A stretch of DNA of 64,000 nucleotides from Wallemia ichthyophaga EXF-994. Its lineage: Eukaryota; Basidiomycota; Wallemiomycetes; Wallemiales; Wallemiaceae. The notes beneath the pieces were generated by a model. That model had not been told where the DNA came from, made no database searches, and worked only from the letters and a program-made list of their open reading frames with translations. Position numbers and translations under genes: made by a program. The stretch lies in contig NW_008806280.1 of the NCBI RefSeq assembly GCF_000400465.1, forward strand, positions 310,001 to 374,000, given 5' to 3'. Below are positions 31,125-40,659 of this stretch, piece by piece; within the stretch, counting starts at the first letter, position 1, and every line of letters starts with the position of its first letter.

Positions 31125-31706
31125 ATGTCGAGCCTAACGCGTATAAGGAAGAATTATTTGAACAGTCTCTATAAAAATTTATTATCCAATCAAAACCTCT
31201 TGTTCTACCAGTTTAATAATTTCAATGTTTCTCAGTTGAGTGGGTTGAGGGGGGTTATAGACAGCGAGACGAATGGGAAGGCTTCGTTGACCGTAATCAG
31301 ATCGGGTGTATTTAGAGGATTATCCAGCGACCCGAACCTTAAGCAGCTCCTCACTGGCAACTGCTGCGTTGTGTCTTTCACCCATATAGACCCTCCAACC
31401 ATCAAATCCATTTTGCAGAAAACAGATTCAATCAAGTCCAATAGCAGGTTTAGACCGCTTCCCTTGTCCATCCAAAACACAGACACCATCCCCGCCAACC
31501 CAAAGATGCTCCTTCTTGGCGGTCACATCGGCAACGCCACCGTTGACCCATTCCACATCAGACACCTCGCTAACCTCCCTTCTTTGCCTCAAATACACTC
31601 CCAAATCCATTCCATCATATCAAACCCATCCGCCTCTATCCACTCACACATCTCCAACCCCTCCTCCCGCTTACACTCCCTCTTAAAATCCCATTCTCAG
31701 CAATAG
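31125..31706 (+). CDS. MRPL11: Mitochondrial ribosomal protein uL10m
   Basis: 193 aa, intronless. The N-terminal part resembles uL10 proteins that organise the ribosomal stalk base: TRIRKNYLNSLYKNLLSNQNLLFYQFNN then VSQLSGLRGVI, with basic residues and the helix-strand layout of the rRNA-binding domain. There is no C-terminal acidic P-protein tail; it ends in a Ser/His/Ile-rich segment (HSHISNPSSRLHSLLK). The basic, Asn/Leu-rich start is compatible with mitochondrial import. Assigned by overall pattern, not by a diagnostic motif, so moderately sure. Confidence 0.7.
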   Translation: MSSLTRIRKNYLNSLYKNLLSNQNLLFYQFNNFNVSQLSGLRGVIDSETNGKASLTVIRSGVFRGLSSDPNLKQLLTGNCCVVSFTHIDPPTIKSILQKTDSIKSNSRFRPLPLSIQNTDTIPANPKMLLLGGHIGNATVDPFHIRHLANLPSLPQIHSQIHSIISNPSASIHSHISNPSSRLHSLLKSHSQQ

Positions 31707-31856
31707 ATGTCTCATAAAATTTTCATCTTCGTTATTTCCTTATTTGTGCGGCGTGCGTGTGTGTTGTTGTGTGTGTCTGTGTAAGCGCCCACTCTCACCT
31801 CCTTCTACTCACCCATCTCTATTCCATCTCCTCCCTCTTCTCAACCACCATCATCA

Positions 31857-33572
31857 ATGACAACGCCTTCCAATCAAATTACTGAGTTTGTTGAGAGATA
31901 CAACGCTGCACAAGGCCAGGAACACTCACAAACACAATCCCATCCGCCCCACCAATCCCCCGCCATCAATCTCGCTCAACAACTCAAATCCCACTCCACG
32001 CAGCACCCACTAACAGATGCAGACGTTGCCTATCTATCCGCACAGCTCCACCCACTCCACCATCCTGGCGTATTCATGTACACCACCACCCTCTACACGC
32101 GACAGCTATTGAGTGACCTAGCAAACACACAAGGCACAAACACACATACCAACACTTCAATCGCCAGCCAATACCATTCCTCGCAGCACCACGCCCACAA
32201 CACTCCCACCGCCCATCTGCGAGTATGGGCTGAGGTAGTCGTAGAGCTATCTGAGCAGCTGCATGCACTGGCCAAGTTAATCGGCAGTGTAAAGTCGTCT
32301 CTACCCGCCCTCCACTCTCTCCTGTACTCCCTAACCGGTGGTGCGGTTAACGAGCTAACGGGTGTACACCGCGTATTTACGCAGGCGTGCATCGATGCAC
32401 ATATGCCGACGTACGCGATAGGAGTGGTGGAAGGTGCTTTGGCGCTGAGTAGCAGCAGCAGCAGCAGCAATTGCAGTCTCGAGATACCCTCATACACCCC
32501 TCTCACTTGCAACGACGCACTAGCGTTCCTCGCCAACGCTGCAACGGCGCTGCTCATGCTGGGGCGATTCGAACAGGCCCTGTTTGCTCTACAAATGGTC
32601 CTCGCTATGCCATTATCAACGTCATCGTCTTCAGCTGCCCCTTCTACTTGCTCTTCCTCTTGCATCCCGCCAGCCTTGCTCGACGCTGCCAAGCGCTCCC
32701 TCCTCACACAGCTCATTGTATACGGTACCATCACCCCCTTCCCCAAACACTGCGGTGGGGTTGAGCGCGCACTCAAGAAAACTGCACCCGCTTTTCACTC
32801 CCTCCTCGAAATCAGCATTGGCGAGAGAGACAAAGAGAGAGATTCCTTGGCGCAATCGCAGTCGCAATTGCAGTCGCAGTCGCAGTCACTCTCGCAGCCA
32901 CACACGCTCTCGTTCAACTCCCGCTCTCACACTACCATGCTGTATCTGGAGGTATTACGCAAGAACAGCACGGCTTTTGCGTCGGAGGGGGGTGTGAGTG
33001 AGGCTGCGAACGAGACTGAAGCGGCGCACCTCGCCAGACTCGCCCAAGATAGCCTGTGGGCGTCACTCGTCGCCTGCTACGCGGACGTGTACTCGTCTAT
33101 CCCCGTCGCCCATCTCGCAGCTGAGCTGGGTGAGTACGGTGAGCACGCGCACATCAGAGAAGACACGCACACGGACACACACCCACACTCACACACGTCC
33201 TCCCTCTCCCCCTTCCTCCAACGCATCGCGTCCGCCATCGCCCTCGGCAGGGTGCAGGCGCGCATCGACGGCGTTGCCCAGGTTGTGCATTTCGACGTGG
33301 GCGAGAAGAGTGAGACAAATACAAAGTCAGACGAGAAACTTGTCGGATCTCGCCTCGAATCAGCCATCAAACACTCTCTTATTGCCCAGCAACACGTGCT
33401 TGCGCTCGACCGCCACCTCGCTCTCCACCCTCTCTTTGTCAAGCATCACATAGCCAAGACTGAGCAGGGCGAGCGGCGAAGGAGGGACAAGGAGGGCGAC
33501 GAGGATGGCGAGCAGGAAAACGAAAAGGACAAAGATAGCGACGAAATGGTGCTGAGTGAAGGCGATGAGTAG
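31857..33572 (+). CDS. CSN3: COP9 signalosome subunit 3 (PCI protein)
   Basis: 571 aa, intronless. The signalosome removes NEDD8 from cullins. Evidence: an all-helical TPR-like N-terminal half, including VFMYTTTLYTRQLL and LTGVHRVFTQACIDAHM, which aligns with the CSN3 'LTSIHADL...C' region. A PCI-type winged helix follows near the C-terminus (LQRIASAIALGRVQARIDGVAQVVHF), then an acidic/Lys-rich tail (DEMVLSEGDE). Several low-complexity inserts (Ser8 run, Gln-Ser repeats, Thr/His repeat) make it longer than animal CSN3. RBX1, also a cullin-pathway protein, is in the same window, but about 29 kb away, so this is not a cluster. Confidence 0.76.
   Translation: MTTPSNQITEFVERYNAAQGQEHSQTQSHPPHQSPAINLAQQLKSHSTQHPLTDADVAYLSAQLHPLHHPGVFMYTTTLYTRQLLSDLANTQGTNTHTNTSIASQYHSSQHHAHNTPTAHLRVWAEVVVELSEQLHALAKLIGSVKSSLPALHSLLYSLTGGAVNELTGVHRVFTQACIDAHMPTYAIGVVEGALALSSSSSSSNCSLEIPSYTPLTCNDALAFLANAATALLMLGRFEQALFALQMVLAMPLSTSSSSAAPSTCSSSCIPPALLDAAKRSLLTQLIVYGTITPFPKHCGGVERALKKTAPAFHSLLEISIGERDKERDSLAQSQSQLQSQSQSLSQPHTLSFNSRSHTTMLYLEVLRKNSTAFASEGGVSEAANETEAAHLARLAQDSLWASLVACYADVYSSIPVAHLAAELGEYGEHAHIREDTHTDTHPHSHTSSLSPFLQRIASAIALGRVQARIDGVAQVVHFDVGEKSETNTKSDEKLVGSRLESAIKHSLIAQQHVLALDRHLALHPLFVKHHIAKTEQGERRRRDKEGDEDGEQENEKDKDSDEMVLSEGDE
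32449..32469. repeat. AGC trinucleotide run in CSN3
   Basis: Seven uninterrupted AGC triplets encode part of a Ser run in CSN3. Likely a length-variable microsatellite. Confidence 0.85.
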
Positions 33573-33633
33573 AATGCACAATACACGGTCGACGGTCGTA
33601 CAAGTACACAACTTTATATTCATACATGTTTAA

Positions 33634-34395
33634 TCAAGTCTCCAACGCCAGCCTAGCCATGCTGTCGAGGACGCCGTCCACATTGAGCAGCGCCTCGCCC
33701 TTGGCCCTCCAATGTGCGTATACGTGGGGGATGTCGAACCAGGGCGTGGCAGTGTCAGCGTGTGGATCTACGCTGCGCACGTGTGTGTATGTCGACAGAT
33801 AGTGGCTGACGTTATTGCTCCCTCGTATATCGTCGAGCACGCCGAGAAGCGCGACGAGCATGCTGTCGGTGCTGCTCCCATCCCATGTCGACACCTGCAG
33901 CAAGTTCCACGGCTGGAACGCTGCCTTCTCGGCACTGTCGTCGACGAGGATGGTGTTGTACTGCGAGTACTGAGGGTGCTCTGCGTCTGCGTCTGAGCCA
34001 TCTGCCTCACTCCCATGCCACACCAACTCGAGATCCTTATACGTCTGCACCTTATTCTTGTAGTCGCGCGCGGACATGGACATATCCTCGCGTGTGTAGA
34101 CGGCCTTGAGGTGTTGTCTGTGGGTTGCGTTGAATGCACTGTCGACATACCGCGCCACGTTATGGCGCATCGCCGAGCTATAAACCATCACGTCAAACTG
34201 CCCGCGATGGTGGTCGAATAGCATTTTCTGGAGCTGGGCGAGGTGTGGGCGCTGCTTGTCGTTGCGCGATTTAGTCGCTATCAATGTGCCATTAAGATCG
34301 AATACGATGAGCTGCCTGCGTTTTTTCACTTGTGTCACTTGCGTGCGGGCCACGCGCTCTATGTAGCCGCTGCTGGGGCGCGGTGGTGGGAGCAT
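33634..34395 (-). CDS. FCP1-homology HAD-like protein with altered catalytic motif
   Basis: 253 aa from ATG 34395 (MLPPPRPSSG). An upstream in-frame Met at 34509 would run through the convergent small ORF at 34442-34594, so the internal start is preferred. HAD motif I is VFDLNGTLIA, in which the usual second Asp (DxDx) is Asn; the first Asp is kept. Motif II-like (VMVYSSAMR) and the conserved Lys/Asp elements (YKDLELVW, NTILVDDSAEK) follow. The DLNGTL form is known in a branch of fungal FCP1-homology/NLI-interacting-factor-like proteins of uncertain activity. The C-terminal segment (DIPHVYAHWRAKGEALL) is helical. A phosphatase role is possible but not assured. Confidence 0.76.
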   Translation of the reverse strand: MLPPPRPSSGYIERVARTQVTQVKKRRQLIVFDLNGTLIATKSRNDKQRPHLAQLQKMLFDHHRGQFDVMVYSSAMRHNVARYVDSAFNATHRQHLKAVYTREDMSMSARDYKNKVQTYKDLELVWHGSEADGSDADAEHPQYSQYNTILVDDSAEKAAFQPWNLLQVSTWDGSSTDSMLVALLGVLDDIRGSNNVSHYLSTYTHVRSVDPHADTATPWFDIPHVYAHWRAKGEALLNVDGVLDSMARLALET

Positions 34396-34441
34396 CTCTG
34401 CGAGAACGACAAGTAGAAGGAGAAAAGAAATATCGCGATTA

Positions 34442-34594
34442 ATGGACAAAGGCGCTAAAGTTGGTATAGGGCTGGGCGTGGGTGCGGGAGTGCTCGTCGT
34501 GCTCTCCACCCTCCTCTACTTGGCTTGGAAGAGAGACATCTATGCGAGAGCTACAGCTCACCGCGCAGAACATCTGGATGCAGTGGGGTTCTAG
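34442..34594 (+). CDS. Single-TM glycine-zipper microprotein (50 aa)
   Basis: Begins MDKGAKVGIGLGVGAGVLVV and continues with LSTLLYLAWKRD then a charged tail (RAEHLDAVGF). A GxGxGxGxG face inside the TM helix and Trp-Lys-Arg at the cytosolic boundary look like a genuine single-pass membrane protein. It sits 46 bp from the divergent HAD-like gene and is followed by a 10-bp tandem repeat. It is too short to assign to a family, and without transcript evidence it could be chance; confidence reflects the clear membrane pattern. Confidence 0.45.
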   Translation: MDKGAKVGIGLGVGAGVLVVLSTLLYLAWKRDIYARATAHRAEHLDAVGF

Positions 34595-34934
34595 AACTAC
34601 CGCTTTCTTGGATTTTCTTGGATTTTCTTGGATTTTACTTGAATTCACCGCCCAAGATGAGCCCATTTGTTAACGCCCTGACAACCCCACGGCTAACCCC
34701 TGTCACAGACGTCACAACTGTCAAAACGTCGTACACATTCCCCGTCACAGTCACATCGGCGTTCCTTTAATTTAACTCTATTTTCTCTACATTTTTGCTG
34801 GAAAATCCCCCGACAGCCGTCAATTACATCAATATCTTTGGCCGGGCTAGACAGATGCAGTGGAATATAAAATGCAGTCTGAGTGTCTTCTTGCTTCAGT
34901 ACCCAGCAAATCACACAACTGCTCACAAATCGCC
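34595..34934. other. Intergenic with tandem GATTTTCTTG repeat and a TATA box
   Basis: About three copies of GATTTTCTTG occupy 34604-34636. A TATAAAA motif at 34866-34872 lies about 63 bp upstream of the ATG at 34935 and is presumably its promoter. A 37-codon frame (about 34658-34770) has no supporting feature. Confidence 0.55.
34866..34872 (+). promoter_or_regulatory. TATA box of the 34935 gene
   Basis: TATAAAA, 62 nt before ATG 34935. An in-frame ATG at 34872 lies immediately at this box, which argues that translation begins further downstream. Confidence 0.5.
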
Positions 34935-35486
34935 ATGATAAACCCTCGCAACTTTATCTCAAACCATGCAAGACATTCCTCCAAACTCGACGACCTCCTC
35001 GACGAGGATCCATTCTCGAGCTTCGCAGAATTCCCGTCTCCGCCTCCTCGCGACGATGGACCACTGCGCCGCCAACTAAGCAAAGCCATCAGACAGTCAC
35101 TCCAGATCAGCAACTCACCGAGGACACCTGCAATGACATATAGCGAGAGTGAGGTGGGCGAGTGTGAGAGTGAGAGCGAGGAGAGCGATAATCAGGTTAT
35201 ACACTCGCGCACATGCAGTCCTACAGACTCAGAATTCAGTATGGATACTAGCAGCAGCAGTAGCTCATACTCATATTCGCTCAACGACCACCGCGATTAT
35301 CGCCCTATGACACCACCTCGCATCTCTAGTCTTGATTTCAACGCAAACACCAAGACATCGAAACCTCAGAAGCAACTGCTCAGCCCACTGAATATAACGT
35401 CGGATACTCGCAGGCCGGTTAGTCCGACCAAGGAGAAACTATCGCATGTCTCCAAGTCGCTCTTGTCCTTTATGGGAATGTTGTAG
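34935..35486 (+). CDS. Disordered hypothetical protein (183 aa)
   Basis: Starts MINPRNFISNHARHSSKLDDLLDEDPF; the start is chosen because the more 5' Met codons coincide with the TATA box. Acidic clusters (ECESESEES), Ser runs and Ser-Pro/Thr-Pro sites (MTPPRISS, PVSPTKEK) dominate. Short hydrophobic motifs are present (LDDLLDEDPFSSF near the N-terminus; SKSLLSFMGML at the C-terminus) and may be docking motifs. No recognised domain. Probably a phosphorylated regulatory protein, by composition only. Confidence 0.55.
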   Translation: MINPRNFISNHARHSSKLDDLLDEDPFSSFAEFPSPPPRDDGPLRRQLSKAIRQSLQISNSPRTPAMTYSESEVGECESESEESDNQVIHSRTCSPTDSEFSMDTSSSSSSYSYSLNDHRDYRPMTPPRISSLDFNANTKTSKPQKQLLSPLNITSDTRRPVSPTKEKLSHVSKSLLSFMGML

Positions 35487-35684
35487 GGCATTTGCGCACT
35501 TGCTCACTCATTCACCTTGTACTCTGGTCTTTTACTCGCAATACTCACCACGTTGATCGCATATCGCTAGCACTTTCTATGTTATTATATCGCTTATCGC
35601 TTATCGCTCATATAAATTGAATCAAAATGTATTTATATTTTATGTTTTGCTTTTCCTTTTGCTTTCTTTAATTACAATCATCAG

Positions 35685-37064
35685 ATGAGGTACTCGGCTA
35701 TCACCAGCGCAGCAAACACACTAAAGAGAACACCGCTATTCGACTGGCACGTTAGCATAGGTGGTCAGATGGTTCCATTTGCAGGCTGGGCGATGCCATT
35801 GCAGTACAAGGGTGTTGGACAAGGTAGGTTAAGTTGTATGTGTTAGTTGTACCTCTAAACTCCATAATCCAAATCAGTCGATGCGCACCACCACACGCGT
35901 AACCACGCTGGTCTGTTCGATGTATCCCACATGCAGTGAGTTGGCAGGTTATCAGATGACGATGATGTCATGACGATTTATGCGAACCTAACCCTTTTCA
36001 GGCAGATAGTTATCAAACAATCACCACACACGCACTCTTCTTTCATCCACTCTATCCTCCCTATCGCCCACACGCAGCCACTGCACACTTCCGCCTACAG
36101 CCTCATCCTCACTGACACTGGCGCGATAATCGACGACTGCATACTCACTAAATGGCGCGACGACGAGTATTACCTGGTTACCAACGCCTCCCGCGCCCAC
36201 TGTGTGCGTGAGTGGCTCGAGGGGCACAAAATGGCGTACGAGAAGCGTGAAAGCACCTCGAGCAACTCGAGTAACTCTGTCGTCCTCAAATACCTCGAGT
36301 CTCACTCGCAGGCTCTGCTCGCACTGCAGGGTCCCAGCGCCGCTGCCGTACTCGAGAACCACTCCGATGTCTCACTCAAGGATCTCCATTTCGGCAGGGT
36401 GAAGCAACATCTCAGACTCAGCGGCGGTGCTGTTGTACATCTCGCTCGCAGCGGATACACGGGCGAGGATGGTTTTGAGGTGTCGGTCGAGCAGAGAGAT
36501 GCGGTGCAGGTGGCAGATATGCTTGCTGACACGGCCCCTACTATGCCCATAGGATTGGGCGCACGTGATAGTTTGCGTCTCGAGGCCGGTATGTGTCTCT
36601 ATGGTAATGATCTGTGGGAGGGTGAAAGTGAGGGTGCTACCACTCCTACCACTCCTGCTGCCCCTCATCCTCTCTCCGTCGGCGAGGCGGGCTTGGCGTG
36701 GACAATTGCTAAAGACAGACGAACACGCGAGCAGGAAACACTCTTCCCAGGCTGGGATAAAGTCGTACCATCGCTCAAAGTGGCTAATATGCAAATACGC
36801 CGCGTCGGTCTGGTGATTGAAAAGGGCGCGGCTGCTCGTAGCAACTCGATCATTGAAGATGCTCATTCAGGTGCGTCCGTCGGCTGGGTGACTTCGGGCG
36901 CTCCTTCGCCAACTCTCAACCAGAATATCGCCATGGGATACGTATCCAAGGAGCTCTCCGCAGTGGGCACACCACTCGTCGTCAACGTCAGAGGCAGACA
37001 GCGCCGAGCGGAGGTGGTAAAAATGCCTTTCGTGGCTAGTAACTATTATCGTGGAAGTGAGTAG
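35685..37064 (+). CDS. GCV1: Glycine cleavage system T protein (aminomethyltransferase)
   Basis: Mitochondrial aminomethyltransferase of glycine decarboxylase, 419 aa. Exons 35685-35823, 35878-35935 and 36002-37064, introns of 54 and 66 nt. Short import-like leader ([15 protein letters not shown]), then [26 protein letters not shown] and the [14 protein letters not shown] motif. The catalytic Asp region is QGPSAA-preceded and the folate-binding strand [13 protein letters not shown] is present, with [21 protein letters not shown] typical of T proteins. The C-terminal OB-like part carries [22 protein letters not shown]. The middle has a Thr/Pro insertion. Convergent with ATG12. Confidence 0.94.
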
Positions 37065-37125
37065 GGTATATAATATGATAAGATATGTACAATTCGAGCG
37101 AAATCTATTCCAAACCTTAGCCACA

Positions 37126-37632
37126 TCATCCCCATGCGACTGATGTACTGTAATTAACTATGACGTGACCATCTGTACCGTAACATTTATAGAGATTTCC
37201 GATGCTGTCGTCTGGTGAAGGAGCAAAAGCTGAGTTGACGTAGCAGAAGACGGGACAATTAGAATTAGACAGTCCGCATTCTTTCCTGAGGAACTGAATA
37301 ACTGTAGAAAACTTATTTGAGTCTGATATCTTATAGAAATTCTGCTTCATTATCGGCGCTGCACCTATAGCTTTGAATCGTACAACCACCTTCCTGCCTT
37401 CTTTACGGCGATAAGCTTCTAATGCACGATGAGATGCTCCGATAACTCCATGCTCGTTATAGGCTGCCTCAATATCAGCGATATCATCAACGGCGCTGCG
37501 TTGGTTCTGCGTCGATGCAATTGACCGCGGCTGTGGACTTCCTATTGTGTCCAAGTTGGGTGAATTCTTAGGTGAGAATAAGGCCTCTGATGTTGGCAAT
37601 GGTGGCAGTGTTGGTGGCTCTCCGCCGCTCAT
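37126..37632 (-). CDS. ATG12: Ubiquitin-like autophagy protein ATG12
   Basis: 168 aa ending in Trp-Gly, the C-terminal glycine that forms the isopeptide bond to Atg5. The diagnostic end is YGTDGHVIVNYSTSVAWG. The ubiquitin fold begins KVVVRFKAIGAAPIMKQNFYKI with the conserved FYKI/CPVFCYVNSAFAPSPDD segments. The N-terminal part (about 75 aa) is disordered and Pro/Ser-rich. The start at 37632 (MSGGEPPTLP) is preferred over an in-frame Met 18 codons upstream that adds a hydrophobic stretch not expected here. Intronless. Confidence 0.94.
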   Translation of the reverse strand: MSGGEPPTLPPLPTSEALFSPKNSPNLDTIGSPQPRSIASTQNQRSAVDDIADIEAAYNEHGVIGASHRALEAYRRKEGRKVVVRFKAIGAAPIMKQNFYKISDSNKFSTVIQFLRKECGLSNSNCPVFCYVNSAFAPSPDDSIGNLYKCYGTDGHVIVNYSTSVAWG

Positions 37633-37733
37633 TAAGCTCTTGGTCGTTGGTGGAAGAGACGCAATTGAGGTAATCAGCACAATCAATAAACAAATAAGTC
37701 AAGACATTCAAATATTTACAAACAAGCTCCTGT

Positions 37734-40426
37734 TTAAATCGTTACTGTAACACAAGATGGTATGATACAACCATTCTGCTTCAATACAGCAATCAGCGTC
37801 AATGAGTTATCCACCAACTCGCCATCAATATCTCTCAGATTCGGTAATCCCACTATCAACTCCTCGTTCGAGATATAGTTGACGTATGCAGACCTCCACA
37901 CGGCCACCTCCTCATCATGCATACTCGTCTTGCCTTCCTCACCAAGATCCAGCCCCAGTCCTACTCCACGAGCTTTGCGTATCTTGCCCCCTAAATAAAT
38001 ATCTGCAGTGTCATTCGAGAAGACGTCAAAATTCTTGCCTATTACTTTGACAATGTCTACCATTTCACCCTCAATCTCCTCACCAGAGTAGCGACGCTTC
38101 GTGCGCACGTCGCAGTGCACCCAACTATCCAGATATGGTATCGCTATAGCTATAGCTCCATCCAGGTTCGTTCTCTTATTGAGTGTGTCGAGCGGAAGAT
38201 TCGCGCCAGGCGTGAATTCTGGTGTGTATATGTGGTGATTATGCACTTCTGTGTGGAATATTAGTGAATCTATTCAAATAATCGAAACAACTCAAATCAC
38301 CCACCTGCACATGACAACGTCCACAGAGCAATCTCGCCAACATCCAGTGACCAGGTCATGCCATCTTCAGCAAAGGCATCGAGATTGTTAGCATCATAAT
38401 GACTCGAACGCCTTTTGTTACGTCCACCTGACTCATTTGAGATAGACGAACGCCTTACACTCGTCCTTCTCGATCGAGGTTTGTATGAGACATCAGCCCC
38501 GCTCTCCTCATACATATCGTGCATGTCTGACTGGTAGCTAGTCCTCCTCGACTTGCTTGCTCCTTCCTGGTTATACTTGTAGTTGGAGTTGGAATTCTGG
38601 TTTTTATGTGGGAACTCAACAGGTCCTTCGTGTGCTTTAGGTGGAGTGATGAGACGGATTAGCTCGTCTACGCAGGTGAGATACATTCCTGAAGCCTCGA
38701 GATCGTTCCCATCTGTCTGACTAGGCGTCTGCGTCTGCGCTGCTAACTCCAACCCCACCTTGTTCAGCTGCACAGTGGGTTCTCCCAACACACTCCCCTT
38801 GATGCACCCCACTTGGCGATGCTGGTTCGCGTTACTGTCGAGACTAGAGCGACGACGCTGTTGCTCTACATTGCCGCCTCCCGTCACTGAGCTCCCTTTT
38901 CCTCCTCTCCTGACGATCAGTGGCGGCGACACTACACCGTGAGCGAGTGACTGGAGCACCACTACAGAGTTGGCGCGAATAGCTGTAGTGTACATCCCAG
39001 TCGGCAGCGCTCCCACAGGCGGCGTTGGCCAGTCTGATGGAACGTTTGGTAGTCTATCCTGGGCATACTCCGTGTCATACATCCAGATAATGAACGGATC
39101 CCAGTAATTGGCATCTGGAGTAAACGTAGCATTTCTCAGGTCAATACCCTCCTCATTGTTTATCTGATAATCACTACCTAATGGCCAGACAGCCGGTGTG
39201 CCAGTCACAGTGAGGTAGCGTGTCGACGATGTTTGAGACTTGGCTCTGTTATATAAGCTAACGAGACTACCGTGAAAAACGCAAATATCTTCATTTCGCT
39301 TTGGCTTTCTCTGCTTGGATGCTTTCGATATTATGTTCATATTTGGAAGTGAAAAACTGCCTTTGAAAGGGTTGCTCGATAGAAGCGATGGAATTATCAC
39401 TTGAGCATTGCAATTAGTTATTCTACGATCATCTGAGACTTCGCTGATGTGCAAATGCTTAGCTACCGCTTTCCCATGCATCATTCTGTTATTCGAGTTG
39501 TTGTCTGAAATGTCTGAGGTGTCGTCGTGTGAGTCTGATTTGTTAGAGTTTGGGGAAGAGGAGGGTGGCGTAAGCGGCATATTACCCGTTTGCGTTGCCT
39601 GGGTTACCTGGGAGGCCTGTGCTGGGTGTGATTGGAACTCTGTCCATTTCAAATCGCAATGGTGAGCTTCCCTGCTATTTCCAAGCTTCACTTCCACAGA
39701 TGGAGACAATTGTCCTAATGCATGAGATTGTCCGCTCTTCTTGTTGTTCATGTCGCTGTTCCAATTCTTGCCAATCAAACAAACTTGAGGAGGTGGAGCG
39801 ATGAATCTGTCATGTCAGCGCCTTCACCACACCAAACCACACCACACCTACCTCTTCTCATTCCCGTAACTCTTCTGTGCAGTCTGTGGTGTTGTAATTG
39901 AAATAATCTGCTCGCCAAAGTTCATGCGATGCGGTGCGTTGAGGAAGTTCTTTAGGGTGATAACGATGCGCGCACTAAGCTTTTCATCTTCTTGGTCGTT
40001 GTGACGGCTGACCTGTGCAGGGTGGTGTACCTGCTGCAAGTGCTGTTCCTGCTGCTCGTGCTGCGGTGGCAGTGGAGGAATAACGTTGGCAGGCTTAATG
40101 AAAGTATCTGAGGGTGCAACGACGCTAATGGAATGTCTGTTGGCGTTGCTCAGGCTGGCGAATGGGTGGCCAAAGTAACCAGATGGCGTCACCGGGGATT
40201 GTTGATCGACTGTGAAAGAGCTAAACGCTGAGCTTAAGGAAGGTACACTGCCACGATGCTTATTATACTTGTATTGTAGTGGCTGCTGAATATCCTCCGC
40301 CTCCACTTTAACTTCAGCCTCGGTTGCGCCTTCACCTGGACTAATTGATAAGGGATCATAGCCGTCGTACGACGTCGGTGGCTGTGCGTGATCTTCAATA
40401 CTGTAATTGCTGAAATTAAAGTCCAT
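37734..40426 (-). CDS. CSL-family transcription factor (CBF11/CBF12-like)
   Basis: Fungal homologue of animal RBPJ/Su(H). Exons 40426-39852, 39806-38305 and 38248-37734; introns of 45 and 56 nt; 863 aa. The family-defining RHR-N strand QKSYGNEKRFIAPPPQVCLIG is created across the first splice junction, strong support for the model. Further marks are the beta-trefoil region (ICVFHGSLVSLYNRAKSQTSSTRYL, and the DPFIIW block) and the C-terminal IPT-like part (HIYTPEFTPGANLP). Long disordered N-terminus and Ser/Arg/Asn-rich inserts are usual for fungal CSL proteins. In fission yeast CSL factors regulate lipid, adhesion and cell-cycle genes; here the role is inferred. DNA-contact residues were not checked one by one. 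Confidence 0.88.
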
Positions 40427-40659
40427 CGTCGTTGTTGCTCAACCCGCCAATTAGTTTATTACTTCGTTTCCATCTTTCGGCGAGACGATTCTGAAACATT
40501 AATCTAGGCAATACAATAACTTAAGCCTTTTTTGATGGTGGATTTTATAAAGTATTTTGTTTTTTATATTTCTATATTCTACACTTGACTGCTTCTATCT
40601 GTGTTTCCTGGATATGTGTCACTCCCAGCAGCGTACCATTCCTAGCTACTTCTATTGCC

